In this document: piece by piece, positions 8,918 through 17,066 of the stretch
How the letters are laid out: the number at the start of each line of letters is the position of its first letter
How positions within the stretch are numbered: position 1 is the stretch's first letter
NCBI GenBank assembly: GCA_964549635.1
Contig: CAZJVJ010000001.1
Span: 237,650 to 301,649, forward strand
Direction of reading: 5' to 3'
DNA: 64,000 nucleotides
Origin: VGNY01 sp964549635
Lineage (GTDB): Bacteria; Chloroflexota; Dehalococcoidia; GIF9; UBA5629
Notes under the pieces: model-generated
What the model was told of the DNA's origin: nothing
The model's database searches: none
The model's input: only the letters and a program-made list of their open reading frames with translations
Translations under genes and position numbers: made by a program

Positions 8918-10246
8918 ATGGCACAAGTCGAATTTCCGCAAAAGGGTATACCGAGAGAAGAAATTTTTAACACACTTCAGTCAATCAGGGCTGGTGATGC
9001 CGACTGGAAACATGGTCGAATGTTCAGCTTGGTCTACAATGCCGGAGAGGAAGTAGAAAGGCTCGCTGCCGAAGCCTATGCGCTCTTCATCAATGAAAAT
9101 GCCTTAAGCCCCTTTGCCTTCCCCAGTCTGCTGAAAATGGAAACAGAGGTCGTTTCCATGATAGCAAGTCTGCTTGGTGGAAATTCAGAAACCGTGGGCT
9201 TTATGACTTCAGGAGGCTCAGAAAGTATCATGCTGGCAGTTAAGGCAGCCCGGGATTTTGCCCGTGCACAGCGACCACAGATAACCCAGCCAGAGCTGAT
9301 TCTGCCCTCTTCCGCCCACCCAGCCTTCCACAAAGCAGCCCACTATCTGGGGATTAAGACAGTAGTAGTGCCCACAGACAAATCCCTGAGCGCCGATGTG
9401 GAGGCAATAAGCCGCGTGATAAATAATAACACGATTATGCTCGTCGGCTCAGCCTTCTCCTACCCTCACGGTATCATTGACCCGATTACAGAGCTGGCAG
9501 AGGTTGCAGTTAAAAACGATGTATGGCTGCATGTGGACGCCTGCGTGGGTGGCATGATATTACCCTTTCTGTGCAGACTTGGCTACCCTATTCCACCCTT
9601 TGATTTCCGGGTTCCCGGTGTAAAGTCCATCTCTGCCGATATCCACAAGTACGGCTTCACTTCCAAAGGTGCCTCAACCGTCCTGTATCGCAATGCCGAA
9701 CTGAGGCAATATCAAATCTTTGCCTATGCTGATTTCCCGGGCGGTGCCTATGCTACCCCTAATGTGCTGGGGTCAAGACCGGGCGGCCCCATAGCTGCGA
9801 GCTGGGCAGTTATAAAGTACCTCGGTCTCGAAGGATTTATGCGCCTAGCCAAAATTACCATTGAGACGACAAAGCGGCTTATCAAAGGAATAGAGGCTAT
9901 TCCTGGCCTTTATGTCCTTGGCAAACCACCAGCAACAGTATTCGCCTTCAGCAGCGATGTCCTCAACGTCTTTGCTCTGGGGGACAAAATGAAGAGCTTG
10001 GGCTGGAATATCGATAGCCAGCACCTGCCGCCTTCACTGCACATGACCGTATTCCCCATACATGCCACAATAGTTGAAACCTTCCTGGCAGATCTAGAAC
10101 AGGCAGTGAAGAAAGTAATTACCCTGAAACCGGAAGACATCAGCGGTGAGGCTGCTATATATGGCATGATAGGCTCAATGCCCGATAGGGGTATGGCCAG
10201 AGATTTTGCTGTTCAATATTTAAATGATTTATATCGCGTACGATAA
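8918..10246 (+). CDS. PLP-dependent group II decarboxylase / sphingosine-phosphate-lyase-like protein
   Basis: The 442-aa protein starts at an ATG preceded by GGAAGGG. It is a fold-type I PLP enzyme of the group II decarboxylase superfamily. Visible are MTSGGSESI for phosphate binding, the VDACVGG segment with the aspartate that pairs with the pyridine nitrogen, and SADIHKYGF with the Schiff-base lysine. The segments FPSLLKMETEVVSM and PGGPIAASWAVIKYLG resemble sphinganine-1-phosphate aldolase and archaeal MfnA-type decarboxylases more than GadB. The substrate is unknown. It is followed 16 bases later by a TauE/SafE exporter, which hints that the reaction may release or use a small acid. Confidence 0.8.
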   Translation: MAQVEFPQKGIPREEIFNTLQSIRAGDADWKHGRMFSLVYNAGEEVERLAAEAYALFINENALSPFAFPSLLKMETEVVSMIASLLGGNSETVGFMTSGGSESIMLAVKAARDFARAQRPQITQPELILPSSAHPAFHKAAHYLGIKTVVVPTDKSLSADVEAISRVINNNTIMLVGSAFSYPHGIIDPITELAEVAVKNDVWLHVDACVGGMILPFLCRLGYPIPPFDFRVPGVKSISADIHKYGFTSKGASTVLYRNAELRQYQIFAYADFPGGAYATPNVLGSRPGGPIAASWAVIKYLGLEGFMRLAKITIETTKRLIKGIEAIPGLYVLGKPPATVFAFSSDVLNVFALGDKMKSLGWNIDSQHLPPSLHMTVFPIHATIVETFLADLEQAVKKVITLKPEDISGEAAIYGMIGSMPDRGMARDFAVQYLNDLYRVR

Positions 10247-10262
10247 CTGACTGTGTCCTCTT

Positions 10263-10985
10263 ATGAGCTTTCTCATCCTGAACTGTATTCTGGTCCTGGC
10301 CCACACTGCTGAGACCATTCTAGGTTTTGGTGCCACCATTATAGCCCTCTCCCTGGGTATCCACATCTTCCCTCTACAAAAGTTAATCCCCACACTTGTT
10401 ATCATTGGCCTACTTCAAAGTGCCTGGCTGGTGACACGGTGGTTCCACTATATCAAATGGCACATCCTGTGGCGCCACATCCTGCCTGTATCTGGCGCGG
10501 GTATGATAGTCGGTATAGTAAGCAGAGAATTCGCTAGCGAAGGCCAGCTCCGTTTAATTTTGGGCTCATTCATCATCGTTATATCAGTGCTGGAACTGGT
10601 TTACCTGTTCAGCAAGATGGCTGACAGGGGTGAGCTGCGCTGGTATTACCGTTTCCCGCTGCTCCTTGCCGGAGGTATCTTTCACGGTCTATTTGCTACC
10701 GGCGGGCCTCTTATTGTCTACTACGCCAGCCGACAGCTACAAAGGCAGGAAAACTTCCGCGCCACACTGTCGACCCTCTGGCTCATCCTGAACACAGTTC
10801 TGTTAATCGGCTTCGCAGTGGCCAAACAAATTGGTTTGGAAAACATGAAGACAACAGCACTGGTACTCCCGGGATTAGCCATAGGCATCGCGCTGGGAAA
10901 CTTCATACGTGTAAACGAGTTCATATTCAAGGTGATGACCTACATCGTCCTGTTCTTCGGCGGCCTGTTTCTGTTGATACAATAA
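10263..10985 (+). CDS. Sulfite exporter TauE/SafE family membrane protein
   Basis: This 240-aa protein has about seven or eight hydrophobic segments. It contains the two family repeats, seen as HTAETILGFGATIIA near residue 12 and GIFHGLFATGGPLIVYY near residue 138. TauE/SafE proteins move sulfite, sulfoacetate or other small anions across the cytoplasmic membrane. It lies in the same direction 16 bases after the PLP decarboxylase gene and is probably cotranscribed with it. The ligand cannot be told from sequence. Confidence 0.82.
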   Translation: MSFLILNCILVLAHTAETILGFGATIIALSLGIHIFPLQKLIPTLVIIGLLQSAWLVTRWFHYIKWHILWRHILPVSGAGMIVGIVSREFASEGQLRLILGSFIIVISVLELVYLFSKMADRGELRWYYRFPLLLAGGIFHGLFATGGPLIVYYASRQLQRQENFRATLSTLWLILNTVLLIGFAVAKQIGLENMKTTALVLPGLAIGIALGNFIRVNEFIFKVMTYIVLFFGGLFLLIQ

Positions 10986-11009
10986 TGCTAAATCGTATGG
11001 AGTCCAGAA

Positions 11010-11282
11010 CTGGTTCAGATTGAGCTTATCCCCGACCTCTTCCACTGCATTGAAACTGTAGCCAAAAAAACGTATGAAAGTCTGATAAGGAATTATCTTC
11101 AGACTGGTGAAGGCGATAGTAAGTCCGAGGCTAAACTAGAGCTTCTCCGGGCCTTTCTGGAGTCAGCGGACTTCAGAAAACTGCGCAGTAAAAGTGAAAA
11201 ATATCTGATTAAGGGACAAAGCGTTAAGTTCATCCTATACTGGGACGAAGGAAAAGTTAAGTACAAGCTCGTCCACAGGTAG
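11010..11282 (+). CDS. Small conserved-looking protein with probable CTG start
   Basis: A 90-codon frame runs from CTG at 11010 to TAG at 11280-11282. The CTG is preceded by GGAG seven bases upstream, and no ATG, GTG or TTG occurs in frame between an upstream TAA (10989) and the core. The predicted protein begins MVQIELIPDLFHCIETVAKK and continues as a charged alpha/beta sequence (KLELLRAFLESADF, SEKYLIKGQSVKFIL). Codon use resembles the neighbours and the other frames are broken, which argues for a real gene. Function is unknown. It could instead be a 5'-truncated remnant. Confidence 0.5.
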   Translation: MVQIELIPDLFHCIETVAKKTYESLIRNYLQTGEGDSKSEAKLELLRAFLESADFRKLRSKSEKYLIKGQSVKFILYWDEGKVKYKLVHR

Positions 11283-11291
11283 TTAGCCAGT

Positions 11292-11468
11292 CTATTTGCC
11301 CCTCCTTTCGTAGTCAGGGCACCAGACAGCATTGGGGCGCTCTGGATGATGGCAGGCGCTGCGCCAGTCCCATTTGCAGGTATCACAGAGAATAACCTTC
11401 ATTCCCAGAGCCATTTTCAACTGAATTTTAGCTCTGTCCAGCCAACTTGGGCCAGTCTTCATGGGCAT
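11292..11468 (-). CDS. Small cysteine-rich protein
   Basis: A 58-codon frame on the reverse strand ends at TAG (11292-11294). Its C-terminal half holds a dense metal-ligand pattern: CDTCKWDWRSACHHPERP followed by VWCPDYERRGK. This gives Cys-x2-Cys, then Cys-His-His, then Cys, as expected for a zinc- or iron-binding knuckle. The start may be the ATG at 11468 or one of the internal ATGs (for example MKVILCDTC); none has a strong ribosome-binding site. It is convergent with the small gene at 11010-11282. Function is unknown. Confidence 0.5.
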   Translation of the reverse strand: MPMKTGPSWLDRAKIQLKMALGMKVILCDTCKWDWRSACHHPERPNAVWCPDYERRGK

Positions 11469-11592
11469 AATACCGTGAAGTTTACCGCGCTACGCTGGTA
11501 TATGTCAAAAAGGCAACCAAAAGTAAACAGCTTCTTTCCTGCAAAATCTAAGAATACGAAAAGAAAAGTTTCACCACCATACAAAAAGGGTA

Positions 11593-11621
11593 TTGACTCA
11601 AACTAGGGTACTAACTAAAAT
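11593..11621 (+). promoter_or_regulatory. Probable sigma-70 promoter for the CaiB-permease-hydratase group
   Basis: TTGACT (11593-11598), a 17-nt spacer and TAAAAT (11616-11621) form a good housekeeping-type promoter. Transcription would begin near 11628, leaving a leader of about 100 nt that is A-rich and has no clear structure before the GAGGAGGGG site of the CaiB gene. Confidence 0.55.
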
Positions 11622-11729
11622 GAGCGCATATTTCGACCAGTACCGGAAAAACGCCACCAGCTATATAAAAACGTATAAAAACGATAAAAGGTAACTCGGC
11701 TTGTTTTAAAAAAGAGGAGGGGAAAAAAA

Positions 11730-12941
11730 ATGGCTTTACCACTAGAAGGAATGAAAGTCCTTGAGCTAGGTTTTTGGGTGCTCGGCCCAATATGCGCACG
11801 AATACTTGGCGAACTCGGCGCCGATGTCATTAAAATAGAAGACCCGACAACCGGCGACCCACTGCGTGGCGTGCTCTCCTCCGGAGTGATCTCAGCTACT
11901 GGAACTATCGACCCCTTCTGGGAGCTGTGTAACCGGGGCAAGCGGGACATGGCTCTTGATTTGACGACTGAAAAAGGTAGGGGAATCATTTATGAGTTAG
12001 CTAAGAGATCGGATGTATTCATCACCAACTATAGGGCTTCTGTAGTTGATAGGCTGGGCTTCGACTACAAAAGTATAGCCAAGATTAATCCTAAGATCAT
12101 TTATGCCCAGGCTACCGGATTCGGGCTCAAAGGGCCTCACCGAAACAGACACGCTTTTGACGAAACCGCCTTCTGGATTCGCTCTGGTATCATGTCCACA
12201 CTTGGCGAACCTGATTCACCGCCGGTGCCACTTCGTGGTGCTATGGGCGATATTACTACTGGCACCTACCTGGCCGGTGCCATTGTCACCGCACTGCTGG
12301 CACGAGAGCGGTTTGGCATCGGACAGAAAGTTGACATATCGCTAATGGCCAGTGGTATGTGGGTGGCTGGTTTCGATGTACAGGGAATTGCTCTTCTGGG
12401 ACTTGATGTGGGAAAATTTGCCAGAAAACATGCCGGTAACCCGCTGTACAATACATATGAGGCAAAGGATGGCAAATGGTTTCAACTCGTCATGCTGGAG
12501 ACAGACCGTTACTGGCCTAGTGTGTGTAAGGCTATTGAAAGAGAAGACTTGGAGAAAGACCCGAGGTTCGATACCCATGTGAAGCGCTGCCAGAACAGCG
12601 AGCTGCTTATTTCCATGCTGGATGAGATATTTGCTACAAAGACAAGGGCGGAGTGGGCTGAAAGGTTCGAGAAACTTGAGCTGATATGGGAGCCGGAAAC
12701 CAAGGTGATTGAAGTCATAGCCGACCCGCAGGTCTCGGAGAACGAGTTTTTCATCGAAGCTGAGCATACCTCTGGCACCAAGTTCAAGCTGCTGCGACCA
12801 CCTTTCCAGTTCAGTGAAACGTCGATTCGCCCCAAAGGCCCAGCACCAGAGCACGGTCAGCACACCGAGGAAATACTGCTGGAGCTAGGATACGACTGGG
12901 ACAGAATATCAAAGCTGAAGGAGGAAAAAGTGATTATTTGA
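11730..12941 (+). CDS. CaiB/BaiF family (class III) CoA-transferase
   Basis: This 403-aa enzyme starts after a strong GAGGAGGGG site. It belongs to the formyl-CoA transferase/CaiB family that moves CoA between carboxylic acids through an aspartyl-CoA intermediate. Family features: LEGMKVLELGFWVLGPICARILGELGADVIKIE at the N-terminus, NRGKRDMALDL, and GAMGDITTGTYLA, whose aspartate fits the catalytic Asp. The C-terminus has GQHTEEILLELGY. Downstream are an APC permease, an enoyl-CoA hydratase and an amidohydrolase, so it probably activates an imported organic acid for beta-oxidation-like breakdown. Substrate unknown. A paralogue is at 23340-24557. Confidence 0.9.
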   Translation: MALPLEGMKVLELGFWVLGPICARILGELGADVIKIEDPTTGDPLRGVLSSGVISATGTIDPFWELCNRGKRDMALDLTTEKGRGIIYELAKRSDVFITNYRASVVDRLGFDYKSIAKINPKIIYAQATGFGLKGPHRNRHAFDETAFWIRSGIMSTLGEPDSPPVPLRGAMGDITTGTYLAGAIVTALLARERFGIGQKVDISLMASGMWVAGFDVQGIALLGLDVGKFARKHAGNPLYNTYEAKDGKWFQLVMLETDRYWPSVCKAIEREDLEKDPRFDTHVKRCQNSELLISMLDEIFATKTRAEWAERFEKLELIWEPETKVIEVIADPQVSENEFFIEAEHTSGTKFKLLRPPFQFSETSIRPKGPAPEHGQHTEEILLELGYDWDRISKLKEEKVII

Positions 12942-12985
12942 ATCTGGAAACAGTGGCAACAAACAATAAACACAGGAGGTGAACG

Positions 12986-14353
12986 TTGGCACAAAGGCTT
13001 GAAAGAAACCTATCACTATCTGGCGCCGTTGCTACTATAACAGGTCTGGTGGTTGGCCCTTCCCTTTTTGTGCTGATTCCGACTCTAGCTGGAATGACCG
13101 GGCCAAGTCTTTGGATAGCTGCCGTTGTATCAGCAATACCAGCCATATTCTGCATTCTCTACGTAATTCAGCTGAGTAGTGCGGTTCCCGTTACTGGGTG
13201 TCACTATGTAACGACCACCAGGTTGATTTCTCCCTTAGCTGGATGGATTGGTTCATTATGTGGCACCATAGCTATCGTTGGTACCAACTGCATAGTCGCC
13301 TGGGGCTTTGCTGCCTACATCGGTCATTATATTCCAGGCGTGCCACTCATGGCCTGGGCGGTATTTATAGTTCTGATATTCGGCTTAATTAATTACCTCG
13401 GCATCAAACTGGTGGGTTGGTCGCAGCTGATAATGATGGCAATTTTCATCTTGGCAATACTTCTTTTCGGTATAGGCGGGGCAATCAATGCCAACCCGGA
13501 ATTTTTAACGCCACTTTTCCCCAAAGGAATGCAGGGGTTTATCACTGTATGTATCATCGTTACGTTTCTGTGGACCGGGTTTCTTGGACTGGCTGAGGTT
13601 GGCGGTGAGATAATCAATCCCAGACGAAATATTCCGCGTGCGCTCATCATATCTTTCTTCATCGTACTGGTTCTCTACACACTCCAGCCTTTTGCACTCG
13701 TCGCCACCATGCTGTGGAGCGAGGCTGGTGAGATAGGAAAAGCTGCTATCCTGGAAGCTGCATCGCGATTTTTACCCTCAAGCGCGGTAATGTTCATAGC
13801 TCTAGGTGGTATAATGGCCATGCTGACCACAATAAACGCGCTGATACTGATTGCGGCGCGCGACCTCACAGCCTGGGGCAGAGATGGCATGTTCCCCACC
13901 ATATTCAGCCACATCAGCCGAAGGTTTTTCACACCAGATGTAGCCCTGCTAACGACCACGGTCCTTTCTTTAATAGGTATTTCCTTCGCAGCCACACTGG
14001 ACAAGTACGCAACGGTAAACGTTTTAGCCTTGATGGTCGTCCAGATTTTAGGTGCCACCGCAACCTGGCTGCTGCCCAGACGGGCACCTGACATAGTCAA
14101 AAGGGCGGTCTTTAAGTTTTCACCCTTCTGGCGCTGGTTCACCTGGATAGGCTGTCTGGTATTCTTCGGTCTAATCTTCCTCATCGGCCTTACCATTGAT
14201 AAGACACTGGGCCTGATTTTCATCGCCATCATTGCCGTGGGACTTATTTACTGGTTCGCTAGAAAGGCCTACTTGAAGAGACGGGGCATAGACTTAGACA
14301 GCCAACTCAAGACAATCACCGGAGCCACACTCGAAGAGCTGGAGGTGAAATAA
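12986..14353 (+). CDS. APC-superfamily amino acid/organic cation permease
   Basis: The 455-aa protein begins with TTG directly after AGGAGGTGAACG. It has about twelve hydrophobic helices, and the first reads LSLSGAVATITGLVVGPSLFVLIP, resembling the unwound TM1 binding region of APC transporters. FLWTGFLGLAEVGGEIINPRRNIPRALI is the family-typical TM6/loop segment. Such proteins are proton- or cation-coupled importers, or exchangers. It sits 44 bases after the CaiB gene and probably brings in the substrate activated by that enzyme. The ligand cannot be named. Confidence 0.85.
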   Translation: MAQRLERNLSLSGAVATITGLVVGPSLFVLIPTLAGMTGPSLWIAAVVSAIPAIFCILYVIQLSSAVPVTGCHYVTTTRLISPLAGWIGSLCGTIAIVGTNCIVAWGFAAYIGHYIPGVPLMAWAVFIVLIFGLINYLGIKLVGWSQLIMMAIFILAILLFGIGGAINANPEFLTPLFPKGMQGFITVCIIVTFLWTGFLGLAEVGGEIINPRRNIPRALIISFFIVLVLYTLQPFALVATMLWSEAGEIGKAAILEAASRFLPSSAVMFIALGGIMAMLTTINALILIAARDLTAWGRDGMFPTIFSHISRRFFTPDVALLTTTVLSLIGISFAATLDKYATVNVLALMVVQILGATATWLLPRRAPDIVKRAVFKFSPFWRWFTWIGCLVFFGLIFLIGLTIDKTLGLIFIAIIAVGLIYWFARKAYLKRRGIDLDSQLKTITGATLEELEVK

Positions 14354-14383
14354 CCAGACTCTGTAGCACTGCGCTTAAATTAA

Positions 14384-14447
14384 GGCCAGGTTAAGTATCT
14401 CTGGCCGTCCGTCCATACATAAGCCAGCAAAATTGTATTTTCTGGCT
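14384..14447 (+). other. Two tandem hairpins between permease and hydratase genes
   Basis: GGCCAG (14384-14389) pairs with CTGGCC (14401-14406). AGCCAG plus AAAAT (14422-14433, with one bulged C) pairs with ATTTT plus CTGGCT (14437-14447) around a TGT loop. Neither is followed by a U-run. They could stabilise processed mRNA ends or attenuate transcription before the hydratase gene. Confidence 0.35.
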
Positions 14448-14495
14448 CCTGTGTTATGTTTTGTCAAATAATCGCCTTTATCTGGAGGTGAAGTA

Positions 14496-15266
14496 ATGCG
14501 GTTAGAGACTATTATCTATGAAAAGAAAGACGATGTCGCCATGATCCGGTTCAACAGGCCGCAGGTTTTGAACGCAATAAACAAACAGTTAGTCAGCGAT
14601 TTTCTGCAAGCCTTAAAAGAGGCCCAATCCGATTCGGACGTCAAGGTAGTTATAGTCAAAGGTGAAGGTAGGGCTTTCAGCTCCGGTGATGACCTCTCTG
14701 AGAGCAAAATCATGAGCATAAATGAAGGGCTAAGATACATAGAGACTCTACAGGATACCACCAGAACCATGCTGAGGATGGGCAAACCCGTAATCGCCGC
14801 TGTCCATGGGTACGCCCTCGGGGCCGGATGTGAATGGGCTATGGACTGCGATATAAGGATAGCTGCCGAGGGTACCAAGTTCGGTTTTCCTGAGACAAGC
14901 GTCGGCGGCACAGTAACTAACGCTGGCACAAAGTTATTGCCACTGCTGGTCGGCCTGGGTAGGGCTAAGGAATTGGTCTTCACCGGCGAAATGATTGACG
15001 CCAACCAAGCTGAACAGTGGGGGCTAGTAAACAGGGTAGTGCCGCTGGAAGAACTCGATAAAACAGCGATGGATATGGCTAAAAAGATAGCTAAAAACTC
15101 GAGCCTGGCAATTTATTTCTCCAAGAGAGCCCTCACCCAGGGGGTTTATCAGGACTTCGAACAGACACTCGAGCTGGAAGCTAGAGATGCAGCCGTTGCC
15201 TTTTCCACTCTAGAGGCAGCTGAACGGGCAAAAGCCGTTTTGAAGAAAACGAAAAAGAAGGAGTGA
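14496..15266 (+). CDS. Enoyl-CoA hydratase/isomerase family protein
   Basis: The 256-aa crotonase-fold protein follows CTGGAGGTGAAGTA. It has GRAFSSGDDLSE, which supplies the first part of the oxyanion hole, then HGYALGAGCEWAMDCDIRIAA and FGFPETSVGG. Both glutamates used by enoyl-CoA hydratases (in CEWAM and in PETS) are present, so hydratase chemistry is plausible. It lies in a gene run with a CaiB transferase, a permease and an amidohydrolase. The crotonase family also includes isomerases and C-C hydrolases, so the substrate and exact reaction are open. Confidence 0.88.
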   Translation: MRLETIIYEKKDDVAMIRFNRPQVLNAINKQLVSDFLQALKEAQSDSDVKVVIVKGEGRAFSSGDDLSESKIMSINEGLRYIETLQDTTRTMLRMGKPVIAAVHGYALGAGCEWAMDCDIRIAAEGTKFGFPETSVGGTVTNAGTKLLPLLVGLGRAKELVFTGEMIDANQAEQWGLVNRVVPLEELDKTAMDMAKKIAKNSSLAIYFSKRALTQGVYQDFEQTLELEARDAAVAFSTLEAAERAKAVLKKTKKKE

Positions 15267-15278
15267 AGGAGGGCAAGG

Positions 15279-16145
15279 ATGATAATAGATTTCCGTATGA
15301 CGCCACCAATGAATGAGTGGATGAGCCTAGAGGAGGCTCAAAGGATTTTGCCCACCAGCTATTTGAGGGGTTATCTGGGGACGTATGAGGATGTTGCTAA
15401 CGTTTTCAAGCTAACCACGGATGACCTTATCCGCAGTATGGACGAAGCTGGCGTCGATGCTGCCGTAATGCAAGGAGAATGGGGAATAGGCGACTACCGA
15501 AAGCAAAACGATGCTGTCTACAGGATAGTACAGAAACATCCTGACAGATTTATTGCTGGCTTTATGTGCCTCAACCCACTGGAAGACGATGACATGGCTA
15601 AAGTTGTGGAGAAAGAGGTCAAGGAACGTGGCTTCAAAGGCGTAAACATACAAGGCTTTGCCTGCCGACTCCGAGCCAATGACAAGCAGTTCTACCCGGT
15701 TTATGCCAAATGTCAGGAATTGGGCATCCCGGTGACCATACACGCCTCGATTAACTTCAGCGTAGACCGAACCATAGACTACAGCAGGCCAATATACCTC
15801 GATGAAGTAGCCTGCGATTTCCCCGACCTTGTCATCGTGGCTAACCATGGTGGCTGGCCCTGGGTTACCGAGATGGTGGCCATAGCCTGGAAACATCCTA
15901 ACGTTTACATCGAAATCGGAGCTGTCTCACCAAAATACATAGGAACACCAGGAACCGGCTGGGAGCCGCTTATGGTCTACGGCAACTCGCTCCTTCAAGA
16001 TAAAGTCCTGTTCGCCACTGACAATATGTTGCCGCCAAAACGCTGCGTTGATGAAATAAGGGCGCTACAGCTGAAAGAGGCGGTCAAGGAGAAGTGGCTA
16101 GGTGGCAATGCCGCCAGACTGCTCGCAATAGCCAATAGGAAATGA
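15279..16145 (+). CDS. Amidohydrolase_2 (TIM-barrel) family protein lacking the HxH motif
   Basis: The 288-aa protein begins twelve bases after the hydratase stop, behind AAGGAGGGCAAGG. It has the amidohydrolase_2 layout: DEAGVDAAVMQGEWG, PDRFIAGFMCLNP, GFKGVNIQGF, then IHAS, NHGGWPWV and FATDNMLPP, giving the later histidines and the final Asp of the metal site. The strand-1 metal motif, normally HxH, is FRM here. The family includes gamma-resorcylate decarboxylase-like enzymes and lactone hydrolases. Cotranscription with the CoA genes suggests a hydrolytic or decarboxylating step in the same pathway. Confidence 0.78.
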   Translation: MIIDFRMTPPMNEWMSLEEAQRILPTSYLRGYLGTYEDVANVFKLTTDDLIRSMDEAGVDAAVMQGEWGIGDYRKQNDAVYRIVQKHPDRFIAGFMCLNPLEDDDMAKVVEKEVKERGFKGVNIQGFACRLRANDKQFYPVYAKCQELGIPVTIHASINFSVDRTIDYSRPIYLDEVACDFPDLVIVANHGGWPWVTEMVAIAWKHPNVYIEIGAVSPKYIGTPGTGWEPLMVYGNSLLQDKVLFATDNMLPPKRCVDEIRALQLKEAVKEKWLGGNAARLLAIANRK

Positions 16146-16163
16146 CGCCAGCCGCCACTGGTT

Positions 16164-16922
16164 CTATGTGACCACCGGAGAGGGATGTGCTTGGAAGGGA
16201 TGCGTCCGTGCCACCAGTGAAAAGAGGAACGGATATTTTGACTTTAAGTGTTCCACATAGCACAGCCACTCCACTATCAGATGCCGATACACTCTTTGTA
16301 TATCGGTGGCAATATGTTTAACGTCAGCGTCAGGAAGACCTTTCAGCGACACCCTTGCTTCCAGCTCCTCAGTAAGATGTAAGGTCGCCCAGAGCAAGTC
16401 AGTAAAACGCTCATGCTCAAGCAAATTGGGATTTTCCAACAATGCCAGTAAAAACTGTCGTTTCTCGACAAGGAACCTTTTCAGTTCCTCCATATCAACC
16501 TTAAGAACATTTGGCTGGATATCAAGAGCAGTGGCGAAAGACACTGCCTGCTTAAAATCAGCATGAGTCCAGTTCCCGGTGATGGCGAGGCGACGGCTGA
16601 ACTCGTTGCTATCATCAAAATAAACAGGAAAAACAGATAACAGCCGGTTCCCCACCTCGCTGAAAAAGGCACCGATCACCATGTTTAGCTTTTGCAGCAG
16701 CGCTTGTTTTTCTCGTCGGGCCAGCAGCCTTTCGACTACTATGATAACCAAAAACACCTCGAGCGGCAGGAAGGCCAAATCACCCACCATGTATATGAAA
16801 ATATGGTGCACATCATGAAATATGAGATAGTGAATGAAATATATCAGGGCGGAGAGCGCCATAAGGCCGCAGGCAAGAACAATAAATGCTGTGTATCCTC
16901 TCATCCTTTCAGTTACCTCCAC
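16164..16922 (-). CDS. Conserved membrane protein of unknown function
   Basis: This 252-aa protein has an N-terminal pair or trio of membrane helices (about residues 10-30 and 40-65), then a charged helix (ERLLARREKQALLQKLNMVIGAFFSEVG) and a soluble helical domain. It ends with YCEHLKSKYPFLFSLVARTHPF-like sequence (here WLCYVEHLKSKYP...). Similar proteins are widespread in anaerobic bacteria and methanogens, but I know no function. It is transcribed away from its left neighbour's direction (convergent with the amidohydrolase gene) and has its own promoter region in the 144-bp gap before the gene at 17067. Confidence 0.7.
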   Translation of the reverse strand: MEVTERMRGYTAFIVLACGLMALSALIYFIHYLIFHDVHHIFIYMVGDLAFLPLEVFLVIIVVERLLARREKQALLQKLNMVIGAFFSEVGNRLLSVFPVYFDDSNEFSRRLAITGNWTHADFKQAVSFATALDIQPNVLKVDMEELKRFLVEKRQFLLALLENPNLLEHERFTDLLWATLHLTEELEARVSLKGLPDADVKHIATDIQRVYRHLIVEWLCYVEHLKSKYPFLFSLVARTHPFQAHPSPVVT

Positions 16923-17066
16923 AGATGGCGTTCTGTCTAGACCACTTTAACAGAGATGATACCATAGATACGCGCAAATGAGAGAATTAACTGCACCAAA
17001 TATCTTGTTCTTAATCTAAAAATGGAATAAAATCCCTGCAGCCCGGGTGAAGGAGGTGAAAGGAAC

